Part shown: positions 12,711 to 24,576 of the stretch, piece by piece
Layout: every line of letters starts with the position of its first letter
Numbering within the stretch: the stretch's first letter is position 1
NCBI GenBank assembly: GCA_031308135.1
Contig: JAHLJT010008756.1
Span: 64,076,232 to 64,140,231 of the forward strand
Direction of reading: 5' to 3'
DNA length: 64,000 nt
DNA from: Acheta domesticus
Lineage: Eukaryota > Arthropoda > Insecta > Orthoptera > Gryllidae
Notes under the pieces: generated by a model
What the model was told of the DNA's origin: nothing
The model's database searches: none
Seen by the model: the letters and a program-made list of their open reading frames with translations, nothing else
Program-made: the position numbers and the translations under genes

Positions 12711-13495
12711 AGGCTGCTCTACAATAGCCCGCGAACGGGAACGGCAACGCGAAGGCGAGGACGGCAACGGGAACGCGAGGGACGTGCGCTTCACAATAAA
12801 CGCCAACGGGAAGAGGAATGGCGCTATGAACCTGTAGCGGCAAAAACGAGTACTTCAGGAAAGAGTCGCAGAAACCAAAGCACTCCTTGCTTTGCCATCT
12901 GTCAGTTTTCTGCGTGTGGTAGTATTAATAATGAATACTTTAACGAAAGAATATTAATTTTAAAAAAATAATTCATCAGAATGAAAAAATGCAAAAACTA
13001 CTAAGAACTTATGAAAAATGCAACTAAAGAAATTGTAATCAATAAACAAAAAACTCCAATGTACTTAAACGAAACATAAAAAAAGTATTTTGTGGGAAAT
13101 TTTAATTCTATATATTAATATGAAAAGAAAACGAAAAATACAGAAATCACTAAAAAGAACTAAAACAATTCAACAACGACTAACTAAATCCTCCTCAAAC
13201 CCTGACCTCGCAAATCCACACTGTAACCTCAACACCGCTCCAGACCAATTCCGCGCGCAGGCCGCGCGCTCGATCAACTGGAAAGCTTCGCCTCCATTTG
13301 CTGTACTCTCATTGGTCGAGAGGCTTCCCGTTCCCGGGCCGAGATAAATGTTGACCATCTTTCGCGTTCCCGTTCCCGTCAAGCTTCGCGTTTCCGTTCT
13401 GTTGTGAACGCTTGCCTGAGATGTCCGCCTTTCAACTTTCTTTGCATTCGCGTTCGCGTTGCCGTTCACGTCCACGGGCTATTGTGGAGCGGCCT
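12711..13495. mobile_element. Harbinger-like non-autonomous element with ~50-bp inverted termini
   Basis: The left end AGGCTGCTCTACAATAGCCC (from 12711) is mirrored by the right end, whose complement reads AGGCCGCTCCACAATAGCCC (from 13495). Similarity continues for about 50 bp through AACGGCAACGCGAA. TTA flanks both ends (12708-12710 and 13496-13498). A 3-bp TWA-type duplication is typical of PIF/Harbinger elements, hence the assignment. Subterminal regions are crowded with GGGAACG/CGTTCCC words. The 785-bp interior has no transposase. Confidence 0.7.
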
Positions 13496-13506
13496 TTAGT
13501 GTAAGA

Positions 13507-13731
13507 CAGTGGTGTCTACTGCTGGCAGTGGCACGTGTTGTGGCACCGTAGCACGCCACGATCTTCCCTTCGCAACTAGCGTCGGGAAAGGAAACTATTA
13601 GTAACCCCGCCGTTTTACAATAAGGATGGCGTTATCTCTGGTGGCGGGGTAATGAACTGCTGGAGGGGCGATTTCGTCGTGGCACTCGTGTCACGGACTC
13701 CCACTCCCTCTCATCGACCTTGACAACACTG
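13507..13731 (+). mobile_element. hAT-type MITE (family B), copy 2
   Basis: A 225-bp element from CAGTGGTGTC to CCTTGACAACACTG. It is flanked by GTGTAAGA (13499-13506) and GTGTAAGG (13732-13739), an 8-bp duplication with 7 of 8 matching. The left end lacks part of the GTCAAGGTC terminal block seen in copies 1 and 3, so it is slightly deleted. Its left duplication starts directly after the TTA of the Harbinger-like element. Confidence 0.85.
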
Positions 13732-13739
13732 GTGTAAGG

Positions 13740-14545
13740 GTTGGTTTCTACATTTACCGTGACCTGCTTAGTACTTTTTTTAATAAGCTTTATTTTTTGG
13801 ACGCATGAAATGCAATGTCATTATCAACCATGTATACATTTCTTTACAATGCATCAAATCATTTTATAACCTGTACAAATTTGAAGACATTATATATGTG
13901 AGATGTTTTAGTTAGTAATTTGGAAAGACAATTTGAAAGTGAATGTGTGGTACGTAACTCTGAATGCACTGGGCAGTCTATTAATCTATGTCTGCTTAGT
14001 GTTATATCATCGATTGAAATTGATCCACTTCTGTCTCTTTCAAGAATCATTAGCATGACCATTAAGAGCACTGTCAAGTGCTCTGGAAAACCACCTCATA
14101 AAACTTTGAGGAAACTAAACTTGAAAGCTTCTCTGACAAGCTTGTTCTTACCCCTCTAAATTCACATACACCATTCCGAAGATTCTGGCATGTTCACCTG
14201 TGTATGAAATTTCTCTTGACTTGTGCGAGAACATGTATTTGAGCTACTTATTAATGGTAACTTAGCAAAAATATTTGCTCCTTCCGAAACACCGGCTGAA
14301 CAAAATGGGATGTAGTCGGGCTATGACTTCTAAGATAACGAAAAGTGAAAGGTGATTGGCTGGGAAGTGGAGGTGAGGGAAAACTGACCTCGGGATGCAG
14401 TCGGGCGATTCCCTATTAATGTGGCAGTCGCCGCGCTCTAGACAGGAGGCTACCACACTTCACTGCTGCCGCTTCTCAGCCGAACTGCTACCTCGTTTGT
14501 ATCATTTCCTTTTTAACTGTAAACATAGGCAGTGCGTACATGGAG
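13740..14545. other. Spacer, nothing recognised
   Basis: AT-rich. Two short related words GGGATGTAGTCGGGC and GGGATGCAGTCGGGC occur near 14309 and 14393. No gene-like frame. Confidence 0.5.
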
Positions 14546-14550
14546 GGCAA

Positions 14551-14910
14551 GGGGTTTTGACCCCCTAGTAATTTAGAAAGGAGCTCCGTAGTCCTATAAC
14601 ATTTTATTTCAGTTAAAATGATCAATTCGTGATTTTACTCATTTTAAAACTGTTTTTGGGTAAGTGATACACGTCATCTGGGGAAGAGGCACCATAAACC
14701 ATTTGGCAACGTGTAAATGGTTCAACATCATACCAAATGTACTTATTTATAGCTTCACTCATTTGTAAACTGTGCATAAAACATCAATTGTATTTATTGA
14801 TATTGTATCATGAAGTTATAATTAAAATTCTCCCTGTAGAATATTTTATTTATTTCCTACTTCAACATGTCAAAACTTAAAAAAATGTTTAATGGAAAAG
14901 GGGGTGCCGA
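14551..14910 (+). repeat. Dispersed repeat family E, copy 1
   Basis: Colinear with 24150-24455: AGAAAGGAGCTCCGTAG, TAACATTTTATTTC, GGCAACGTGTAAATGGTTCA, CAATTGTATTTATT and TTTAATGGAAAAGG appear in the same order. Non-coding; class unknown. Confidence 0.55.
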
Positions 14911-16640
14911 GGAGATTAAAAATATTATTAATATTTCTTGAACTTCATTGTTCACAGATTTCTTTCATTCACTACATCTCTCCTTTTATCACAGCTTATG
15001 TCGCTTCTGCTCTGGGGGCTTGCCTGCCAACGTTCCCGGCTCCCAACTTCATTATCGAATTAATTATCTCGTCTGCTACGTGATGTCACCTAAATGCTAC
15101 CTCCTGCTCCTGCTCTGACTTCATCGTGGGATTCGCATGCAGTAACTGCTATCTCGTACACATGCAATGACCAACTGCGGTCATAAAACAACAATTTACC
15201 ATTGCATCAGAAACTACTCACATGGTTGCCCTCTGCAGTTCGTTGCAGTCCTTCGAGGATTCCCTCTTAAATTGTTATCTCTATATTGTTACAATGGAAA
15301 AATTATGTGGATAATACTGAGAAATGAATCCAGGACATTGTACTACTTTTTATCACGCATGTTTATCATTCTTATAACGAATATTACCCAGTAAAATAAC
15401 TATATCTCCGTAACTGCTTAGAGAAATCACAAAACGCCTAATTGGGAATGCCAGTTATGTAGTTTTTCTTTGTACGACCAAGACATTTTCCACAGAAAAT
15501 TAATTTAATACCGTATTTCTTGTCTATAGAGATACTTCACAACAACTTTCACTTTGTTGATTATTACCAGTTCAGTCAAATATGAATGCCCCGGCAACGT
15601 TTTCGAGAAAATTTTCGCAAAATGGGCAATACAACCTTGTCCTTCACCAATACCATCTGCCCCTTCATCTCCACCACCATAACCTCATTCACTCGCCTCC
15701 ACTACTTCCAACACTTCTCTTCTCTCCCTCTCTCTGCGCTCCTGTGTCACTTCGTTACCCCACCCGTCACCGCATGGCGGCCTTTACCGGCCGCTCTTTT
15801 GTGGAGCGCGTTCTAAACGGGGGCAAGGATTTAACAGCATCACCTCTCTCTGGCGGCGGAGTGCGTTCATTATTGTGTGTTACGAAGGCGACCGGTGTCG
15901 TTTACGCCCGTCGTGGTGATGGATCTGCCCCGGGACAATGGCCGGCCGCGAGACCTTTTTTCATACGAAAGGGACGCGTTGTGTGGTCGCGCGAGCGAGC
16001 TGCATTTATCTTAATCGATCTTAAGGTCGATTTTCAACTTTAAATTAGTATTATTTCTCCGACGGGCCGCTTCTCCGAGCGACATATGTCGGCCCGTCGT
16101 GAGGGTGAGGAAGGGGTGTGTGTGTCGTCTGGTATTTAGTCGGCTGTTTAGAGGTGGTCGGGAAGCCATTAGGTAGAGTGCTGCTGGGGAGATGCTAACG
16201 TGATTCGGATTGTTGCCCGCGATGCTGCTTTTGAGAAGACATGGGGCTGAATGGGGGAGAGGATTTGGGTGACGTGGGAGACGCACTGGTTTGAATTAAC
16301 ATTTATCCAAAATTTCAAATAAATAAAAGAGAATGTTTTCTTAATACTGATGGATTTCACTTGTAAGGGTAGAAATGTATAGAATAAAAATGCTTTTTAC
16401 TTGTCACTTTGTTATAAAAAATATATAATATTTATAAAACGAGATTTAATTTTAATTTATGTCAGTACTCTTGGCCTGATGTTTAAGTTTATTTTATGTA
16501 TTTGAATTATTTGGTTTTCTACTTCTTGGTTTATAGCCATCTAAAGCATCCAGGTTTGCTCTTGCATCTCACTATTAATAAGAAGCACGCTTTTTCTCTA
16601 CATTTCCATACCTGCACCATACCTGCATTCATCCATACCT
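14911..16640. other. Spacer with a GC-rich patch, no gene
   Basis: AT-rich to about 15640, then a CT-rich stretch (15650-15760) running into a GC-rich patch to about 16090. A 153-codon + frame at 15582-16043 crosses both compositions without recognisable domains, so I treat it as chance. A short CATACCTGCA direct repeat lies at about 16607-16645, next to the LINE start. Confidence 0.45.
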
Positions 16641-16925
16641 GCACGTTGGGAATCGTTAGAACATCGGAGAAAAAGGGCTCGACTTTGCGTAATGTATAAA
16701 TCTTACACTGGTGGCCCTGCATGGCAGGAAATACGGGGAAGGCTAGATAAACCGGATTATTTTAATAGATTTGATCATAAATATAAAATTAGAACTAGAA
16801 TTCAAAGAACGGACGTAGGCAAATTCTCCTTTGTAAACAGAACAATCGCAGATTGGAACGATTTGCCTGCGACAGTTTTTGAGCCCTTTCCTTGCTCAGC
16901 GCGTGGTTTTAGAAAAAAAGTATAG
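16641..16925 (+). pseudogene. C-terminal fragment of a non-LTR reverse transcriptase
   Basis: The frame is open from 16641 (GCA CGT TGG GAA..) to the TAG at 16923-16925 and encodes about 94 residues. The upstream part reads RWESLEHRRKRSTL, followed by MYKSYTGGPAWQEIRGRL, KIRTRIQRTDVGKFSFVNRT and IADWNDLPA. This arrangement (W-E-LxxRR, then RTDxGKxSFxNRTIxxWNxLP, then a short basic end) is the extreme C-terminus of LINE ORF2 polyproteins, downstream of the reverse transcriptase domain. The catalytic core is absent, so the fragment is not functional. There are no frameshifts within it, so it is fairly young or was truncated at insertion. I can place it among CR1/L2/Jockey-like LINEs but not name the clade. 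Confidence 0.8.
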
Positions 16926-17579
16926 GAAATTAATCAATAGGGTGAAAAGTGCAGTGAAGTGAAGTGAAGTGAAGTGAAAGGTGCGATTATGGGTAGAGTA
17001 AACTAAAAAGTATTGAGCTATTAGTATTTAGGTAAAGTATTATGAGGTGCAGTGACGTGAAGTGAAGTGCAGTGAAGTGATTTCATTTCGTAGTTTATTT
17101 CTCTAATCTTAAGCGTCTTTTATAGGCTATTCTGACAAAAGTTCGTATTTATTGATTGATGTTAACGAGTGTTTTACGTGTTAGAAATGTAAAAATTATT
17201 ATAAGTATTGTATATTATTATGTTGAAGGTAAAAGTGATTATCCATATTTGTCTGAATATGATTGTGAGTGAATACTGGTAGGATGGTGTGTATGCGAGT
17301 GTTCCTTTGTCTTTGTATGATATGTATGTAAGCGTGTATGTTTGTATGTATGAATGTTGGTGTGATATGTAAGTAAGTTTATTTACTTAAATGTTAGTAT
17401 ATATGTAGTTTCATTTGCTGTATATGTATAGGCATGTAAATGCAGTTGCATGTTCGTTTGTTTTTATATTGATTTTTTATATATTGTTTTTATAGTTAAT
17501 TGTGTTTTGTACTTTTAATGTACTTTTGTTTTTCTGTATTCTGCCACCGGGCAACATCAGCCCAATTGTAGAATAAACC

Positions 17580-17611
<32 letters not shown>
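17580..17611. repeat. (CTAT)n microsatellite, LINE tail
   Basis: Eight tandem TATC units directly after the LINE 3' end. Confidence 0.95.
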
Positions 17612-18011
17612 TTCATTAGAATAAGTAGCTCGATAGATTGACTAAAAAATTATCTTAAATTGAAGATCGTGGTACATAAGCATGCAGAAATTTCTTCAAT
17701 CAAATACTTTTGCTAAATATAATTAACTTTCTCTGAAAAAATGTAATTTCCAAACGGCTACTAATGCTCAAACCGTAACGTACTACACTCTACGGCGAGC
17801 ACCGAATGCTTTCCCACGAAACTATCGAGCAAATCCAACGCTGTTTGAGTGTATTGTCATTTGTGGAAATTCAGGGAAGTAACTCAATTGCATGTTACTA
17901 CATGTAATTGTCTGTATGTTGTTTTGTTACAATTGGTTCAGTTGTCATCTATTAGACAGTAAAAGGAAAACATGGTGATCCACATTCTTTCTATAACATA
18001 AAATGGAGTAC

Positions 18012-18386
18012 TCTCTCAGTCTGAATCAGTGAAAAACTACTGATTGACAGTGACTATTCACTGATGGTGTCAGTTATAACCCTGCCACTGACAATTAGTG
18101 AAATGAACTGAACAAATCAGTGAAAATCGGGTCCACTTTTTGAATCAGTGAAACTTCACTGTTTGAATCAGCGAAACAGTGACACAGCAGCACGTGATCA
18201 ACTGAACGATCAGTGAGGGATGTCGCGCGGGCACTGACGACCAGTGTAACGCTGGCGGTCATTATGAAAAGGTTCGCATATTCGCTGATTGTCAGCGAAA
18301 CTACACAGTTCGACTGAAGATATCAGTGACTTCGGCTCTCACTGATTGAATCAGCCACAATTTCACTGATTCAGATTCAGAGAGAG
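18012..18386. mobile_element. MITE-like element packed with TCAGTGA motifs
   Basis: The left end TCTCTCAGTCTGAATCAGTG (18012 onward) is mirrored by the complement of 18361-18386, which reads TCTCTCTGAATCTGAATCAG. Between them TCAGTGA or its complement, with close variants, recurs about 15-20 times in both orientations. Multiple subterminal motifs plus inverted ends suggest a non-autonomous DNA transposon. Flanks GGAGTACT and GATTTACT are only a weak candidate duplication. Non-coding. Confidence 0.6.
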
Positions 18387-18480
18387 ATTTACTTATATCC
18401 TCATTCGAATGCTTCTCGCCCCCACCCCGACCAGCTCCCCTCCTCTGCGGTATTTCTCCCTTTCCAGTTCCTCGAGAGGA

Positions 18481-18625
18481 GGCTCAAACCATCAACTGAT
18501 GTCACTGTAGTGACTCTGACTCTCCTAGGGTCGAGTCCCGACGGTGGCATGGGTTTTCGACACTAGCTAGATAGCTGTTGTCTGGAGGAGATTTCCAGCG
18601 GCCGTCCGTCCTATAATTTGGTTGC
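18481..18625 (+). mobile_element. Family A interspersed repeat, copy 4, truncated 3'
   Basis: The best-preserved head: an A-box-like GAGGCTCAAACC, CATCAACTGATGTCACTGT, then a perfect B box GGGTCGAGTCCC (18528-18539). CGACGGTGGCATGGGTTTTC and GACACTAGCTAGATAGCTG follow. It stops near 18625, shortly after TTTCCAGCGGCC. Confidence 0.75.
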
Positions 18626-21600
18626 TCTAACAATAGGTGCCTCAATATGCAATTCTAAAACATTCTGACATTCTGGGGATTCTTTTTCTCTAATAGGTTT
18701 GTGCTCCATAATCTATGGCCCCCTCACCCTGCCCCCCAAAAAATCATAACAAGTAGTTACTTAACATTAGAACAGATAAATGTATAAGAAAACTACTTTA
18801 TAACTTCCTTAATGTGAAAAATAATATATAAAATGTATCGTTTTGATGTAAGAAATTAATATAGTATAGAATGATATAAAACGAGTTGATTAACTTTAAC
18901 GTAACGTTTTGTTGAGCTTTCTTTTACTACTTGGGTTAGAATTAGAGCTGGGTTCGAAGCAGGGGCTGTGGGTTACTATTAAGTTAACAACTTTATAAAA
19001 CCAAATCTTTAGTTTGTTTACGGATGCAAATTATTTTATTCACTCCTGAGCGCAAATTTATAGCGTTCAGATGTTGCTAACTACGCGTTTCTAAAACTTA
19101 TTTCATCATTCAACTATGTACAGTAAAAGGTTGGGTTAGAGAAATAGTGGAGCTCAAGATGGGGGCAGATTATAGTTCTTCCCTAGATTCCATATACACG
19201 TTATTTAATGTTTTTGTTGAAAATAAGTTGACAGAATTTGAAGTTGTCAAAATAAATGAATAATATTTTTAAAGAACTACCAATATATATTAAATAAATA
19301 TTTCCCGACACCTTCCCTACTGTTTACTTGTCGTTTTTTCGCGATGCAGTGCATTTTATCAAATACTTGTAGCATTTTCAAGGACAATAGCATTTCCTGT
19401 AACATTTAATTTTAGAATGGACAGAATTTATCTTTACTATTTGTGTCATCAAAACAGTAATTCTTTTAAGAAACAAATTAAATTATTTAATATTTTGCAT
19501 TCAAGAATGCCGCCTTCATGTCATTTTTTAAAACTTTTATTTAATGATTTCTATGTAATTTGTCTCAATTAAATATTAAATCATAACTTGATCCTGGAAA
19601 TCGTTAATTTACATCTTGCATTGTATGTGACAAGATAAACAACAACCCTTCTTACCCCATAAAACATAAAATAGACATAAAGTGAGTTCATTATGCATTG
19701 TCATACAAGGGACAGTCATTTAGTGCCCCATTCAATTTACGAACCAAAGAAGATCGTATGAAAGCATTCAATCTCGCGCACAGTAGCCAAGATAAATAGT
19801 TTTAAACAGGATAGATCCGCGAACTCCGTACCACTGCAAGCAAGTTGATCAACCGCAACTACAAGAATCTAAATCTCCGCCAATCAGCGGCCAACTGTCA
19901 TCAACGGCCATCCATTAAACATCCCGCTGATTATCTTCTTTTTATCGCTTACACCAGTAACGCACATCCATTGCCTCCGTCGTTACAGCAACACGGTTTC
20001 GCGGCCGTACGGCAGTAAATTCGCCGCAACTACCTAAACCAGGGGGGCCTCTCATATCTCTCTAGGCTATTAGCAGTCAATGGCCGACGTACCCTCCTAA
20101 TTTACCACAATTACCGGCTTAACATGGAAAGGAAACTACACCACGGCTCTAGACGGGTGTACCGCACCGACACAGTGGGAAGGAAGCGAGGCTACCTTCT
20201 TTTTGAATTTATGTTGTATGAAGTCTCATGTTATCCGAAGCCAAGGCTCATGTCGAACATGTTTGCTCCTGAGATAATTCGATAATTTGATAATTTAGTG
20301 CATCCTGCGTAGGAAAGGTGCGTAGCGGGCTGGACGCTCCGTGCACGTTCTGTGCCTCTGGAATTCTGCCAGCAGGTCGGGGCGGGTTTCCAGTTCGCGC
20401 TAGCGGCCGCCTCGTCTTATCGCGGTGACCATCCTCCGCTTGGCCGACCCCTAATTTTGTACGCAAGTTTCTCATAATTAGGAGAAACTATTAACTCTCA
20501 ATTTTTTGTTGTCGGAGAATGTATTCTAATTCGGTTTCGAGGGAAAGCGGGCAGGACTCGCGCCGGGAGGTAATTTATGTGTTGTTCGGATCGTACAGAA
20601 ATCTAAAAGTGGACGTGAAAGTCTAATGGGAGGGAATGAGTTTGAATAATATCGAAAAATTACGAGTTTTGAATTTCGTATGATTCGATGTACGCTGATA
20701 CGTGGGGAAGGGGCATTTCAATGGGTGAATTGTTTTATAATAACTAATTATTTTATTATACTCATTAATTAACTTTAATTTTTGAGGCATCAGGATTCTA
20801 CAATGAGAAATGCGATTACTTCCAAGGTCTCATTTAAACTTATAATGCGATCTAAACATCCTGCATCTGCTTATTTACATCTACAAGCACACTTCATAAA
20901 TTTCTTTTCCAATTTGAGATGATGAGTCAATAATGACGTATTAATTTAAATGATTTATATTAGCTGATTTAAGCTTTCAGTGTCTAAGTTTCATTTACAG
21001 CGTATATTGACTTTTAGATGAAAGATTTACGAGAAAGCAAGAAAAATTATATTAATTCTTACTAAGAAGGAACCACGAAGGCCTTGATTTCATTGTCTGA
21101 TATTTTAGCTCCTCGTAAAAATATTGAATTAACAACCTGCATGCATACATAAATGCAAAAAAGTAGTTTGAATGCAATTAGATCAACTTGAAATAATAGT
21201 TGTTTCACACGCAATTATTTTAAACACAAAGGTCAATATCTTAAAAAGTTGGATTTGTAATTGTTTATCAAGATCAGAATTATAGTTTTAATGGCCAGTC
21301 TCAATGTATTCGAGAAAAATTACCTACATTGCAAAAGGGGCAAGAAGTTCTAAATATGACGAAATAAATACTACCGGAATTATTACTAGGGATGTCAGGA
21401 ACTTCAGTAACATATTGCAAGTGTAAAATTGTAAATGTTTGTAGATAAATCCTAGTAATTCCTGAGTCGATTAAAAACAAATACTAATTAAGATTTTTTA
21501 ATCTGGAGATACGTTTGAAAACTAAGTAATAACAAATTGTATGGTATTCATTTTATTAAAGAATTTTAAACTAAGAAATAAGTACAAAATAGTTTAACTG

Positions 21601-21655
21601 TTTTCTACTTCGCTTGAAATTTTGTGTGCTAATAGCCGAAAGAAATAAATAAACC
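18626..21655. other. Long AT-rich spacer, no gene
   Basis: About 3 kb without a gene-like frame. A GC-richer patch at about 19930-20420 has no exon-like frame; the 75-codon minus frame at 20248-20475 is unremarkable. No terminal repeats or tandem arrays noticed. Confidence 0.55.
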
Positions 21656-22147
21656 TGCAATGCCTGTGATCGGGATATCTTTAGGTTCGTGTCCCGACGG
21701 CGGCAGGATTTTCAACATTGGCTATGTAGCTAGGCCAAATTTAACGGCTATCTGGCGGAGAATTATAGCGGCTGGCTGCTCTGATCGGTAATTTTCCACG
21801 TTTTCCTCCGATCAACACCAGCCGGAGCAGTACTCAAACAAACCACGGACCGCGCGCGATCTTTCCTTCCTCTTCCGTGTTCTATCCGTACTCCTTTCGT
21901 TACACTCACATGTACTACACTACCACGCAAGCCGGGAGACCAGTCGGGTGCTAAGAGCATGTTCCGTTTGGGGCGGTGCCCCGCGAGATACCTCATTGGG
22001 GGAAAACCCCGCAAACCGACATGCACATCGGCGAGATTTCTCGCCATCCACCAGGGAAAGATCACCCCCAAGCCTCACGATAAAAATGTACTACACTTAC
22101 GGGACTTGCTTAGCGGTTGACGCGCCCGAAAGCATCAATCAAAAAAA
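21656..22147 (+). mobile_element. Family A interspersed repeat, copy 5
   Basis: The B-box block AGGTTCGTGTCCCGACGG (21683-21700) is followed by the full body: GGCGGAGAATTATAGCGGC, GATCGGTAATTTTCCACG, ACCGCGCGCGATCTTTCC, GGGGAAAACCCCGCAAACC, CATCCACCAGGGAAAGATCA and TACACTTACGGGACTTG. It ends at GCATCAATCAAAAAAATAG. Orientation and order equal copy 3. Frames inside it are not genes. Confidence 0.8.
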
Positions 22148-22232
22148 TAGCTTTAGCCGAATTGACACACACCTGAATGAATTCTAGTAGTAGCCTAGAT
22201 TTTTTCGGGATCCTCTAATCTGGAGTCAGCAC

Positions 22233-23214
22233 AAGGGATGGCCAAAAACATTGAGGTGTTTAAAACACCAATATTAACATTTACGTTTTGTTTTCGATGT
22301 TATCTTCAGATCGACATACTTTTCCAGAAACATGGCTGGAATACTTTGGATAAACATTATAATTAAATCGTCTGCTGTATTATTTCAGTAGTATACCTTT
22401 CTTTGGCGTCTCTAACACGCAACCAATCTTTATGAATGAGGTCTCTAAACAAAGAGACTTTCACGGAGACGTGACCAATTGCACTTTGACTTTAAAATAT
22501 GAAGGATTTGTTTAAAAACGCATCTAAATATTCATGTAAAATGCAAACCACAACAAACGTCAGGATTTTTGAATCTATATCTAATAACTCCTAAACGAAG
22601 TGTTCTAAGGTCTTAAAAACTAAAATGTTGAAGCCAAAGTCCTCAAAGAAACGTCTCTCACACCGTAATCTACAGGATGACACCTTCGTGACCATTCCAT
22701 TATATTTTTGTTGTTTCGACGCTTCTCGATTCTACCCCACCTGTTCAAAGGCTGTAGAATCTGCAACTGTATGTGAAATTACTAATTAATTGATAATCTA
22801 TGCGACTGAATTACACGGGTACACCTCTTTCTTCAATAATACAGTTAAATAAGAATAGCTTGTGTTGACAATGGTTTATTATATTATTATCAATTACAAG
22901 GTGACATATGGAACGAATGAAGAAGATAAGACGGTCTTGAAGAAAAATATATTACAGGCTTACTAAGGAAATGGAAAATTAAGGAAGAGGGTGGTGTATA
23001 GCATGCGAGAGTTCTCGCACAGGTACGCTAGTTATTAATTATTCGTGAACAAACAACAAAATATATAAAAATGGAAAATACCATCTGTTTTTTTTATTTA
23101 AAACATCAATATTTTAAACAACGGTGTTTTTTCGATGTTTTCATCTATATTAAAAACTTTCGGTGATGTAGCGAAATATCGATGTAGCGATGTTTTGATC
23201 AAATTCCATCGCTG
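22233..23214. mobile_element. Probable hAT-like element with ATCGATG-rich ends
   Basis: The left end AAGGGATGGCC (22233) resembles the complement of the right end, CAGCGATGG (from 23214). Both ends carry AACATxxAxGTTTT words, densest at 23100-23215 (AACATCAATATT, CGATGTTTTC, ATATCGATG). The ends resemble those at 43934-44517 and 50255-50832. No good 8-bp duplication is preserved (GTCAGCAC versus GTCGCTTT). No transposase inside. Confidence 0.4.
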
Positions 23215-24149
23215 GTCGCTTTCAACTTTTCCCACAATACAGCACATTCTAAAGGCAAAGGACAATTTTTATCCATGCTGAGAACACGATAGCCTTTCTT
23301 TGGTCGTTTCGCACTTGCACGTTTAGTCCGTTGAGTTTTAGCCACCTTGGCCATCCAGATAAAGCAACAAATAACAAGTGGGGGAAAACATGAGATAAGT
23401 TGATAAGATACAATGTTCGTTCTTTGTTTTCCTTCTGTCTAATAAGTCGACCCAACACCCGCTCGTCTGTCGCTTGATATGTTTTATGCTGCCCACTCAC
23501 TGACCGCACCTTGCGTATGCGCATTTATTTCACGAGTATTTTGATATATCCTGATGGCGCGATATTAAATCCATCATTCCAATTAAGTACAATATATGCG
23601 TATGGCATAATTATAATGCCAGAACTGTGAGAAACCCATAAATGTTCAACGTTGTAAATCTTCTATCACAACTGACAGATAATAACTTTCCTTGTATGAA
23701 TATTGTAGGTACATTCGTAACAGGGCCAGTAACATAATGGCCGCGCAATTTGATGTTATGGTTTTAATGTTACTGTCTGCATGTTTGTACATTTACGAGC
23801 GTTTTTAAATTTAGTGCTTCCTCTTAGTAGCAAATAACAGGTACTGTTGACAGTGTGGTTGAAACGGCATCATCATGGAAGGTTTTATGGTTCTTTAGAG
23901 CTTTCGAGAATATCGCTGGGAACAAGCAAGTGGAAACGTTCTCAAATTTCTGTGTGAATGAGAATTAATATGACACGTATTGTAGTCGCGCTAGATTTGG
24001 TTCGTAATATTACTTTTGTATGTGAAAAATATTTATTAGTGCGAGTAAACACATGCTTAAATCCAAGGTGACTCCCTTCTCAGTTCACAGGCGTGCACAC
24101 AGGGTGATGGCAGGTGTGCTGTGGAAGCAGGCGGCCTTCTTGGACTTTT
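23215..24149. other. Spacer, nothing recognised
   Basis: AT-rich. A lysine/arginine-rich 51-codon minus-strand frame (23199-23354) starts MAKVAKTQRTKRASAKRPKK. It resembles a basic N-terminus of a transposon protein but is too short to assign. Confidence 0.4.
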
Positions 24150-24455
24150 TAAAAGGAGTCACGTGCCTTACATATAAAGTAACATTTTATTTCCGTAAAT
24201 AAGAACAGCGTTGAATCACTTCTTTTTCCAATTTTTTTTTTTAATCTGACAACTTGTGAATAGTTATATACGATTCGAGGGGCACTCAACGCCATCTGGC
24301 AATCCTGTAAATGGTTCAACATAAAGTCAATTGTATTTATTAGTTTATCCTTAAAGTTAAAATAGAATTCTCTTAATAGGTTTATGTATGCACTAGTAAA
24401 ATGTGACGTAAGTAAAAACTTTTAATGGAAAGGAGGTCCATAAATGCAATTGACC
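24150..24455 (+). repeat. Dispersed repeat family E, copy 2
   Basis: Colinear with 14551-14910. Shared blocks are AAAAGGAGTCACGTGCC, TAACATTTTATTTCCG, GGCAATCCTGTAAATGGTTC, CAATTGTATTTATT and TTTTAATGGAAAGG. Internally shorter. Confidence 0.55.
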
Positions 24456-24545
24456 CCATTTTTGTTTTCGGCTGTGGGTGCTTATATCTCAGTTCTTTTC
24501 ATAGAATTCTACGTTTGTTTCAAATATGAAAAAAGTCTAGAAAAA

Positions 24546-24576
24546 GGAAGAAGAAGAAGAAGAAGAAGAAGAAGAA
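24546..24576. repeat. (GAA)n microsatellite
   Basis: Ten uninterrupted GAA/AAG triplets. Confidence 0.95.

Larger units (their letters stand above)
16641..17611 (+). mobile_element. 5'-truncated LINE with 3' UTR and (CTAT)n tail
   Basis: The ORF2 end (16641-16925) is followed by a ~650-bp 3' UTR with GAAGTG/GCAGTGAAGTG repeats (16945-16980, 17045-17080). It ends in CCCAATTGTAGAATAAACCC and a (CTAT)n tail at 17580-17611. 5' truncation and a short tandem tail are normal for target-primed reverse transcription. I could not define a target duplication. Confidence 0.75.
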
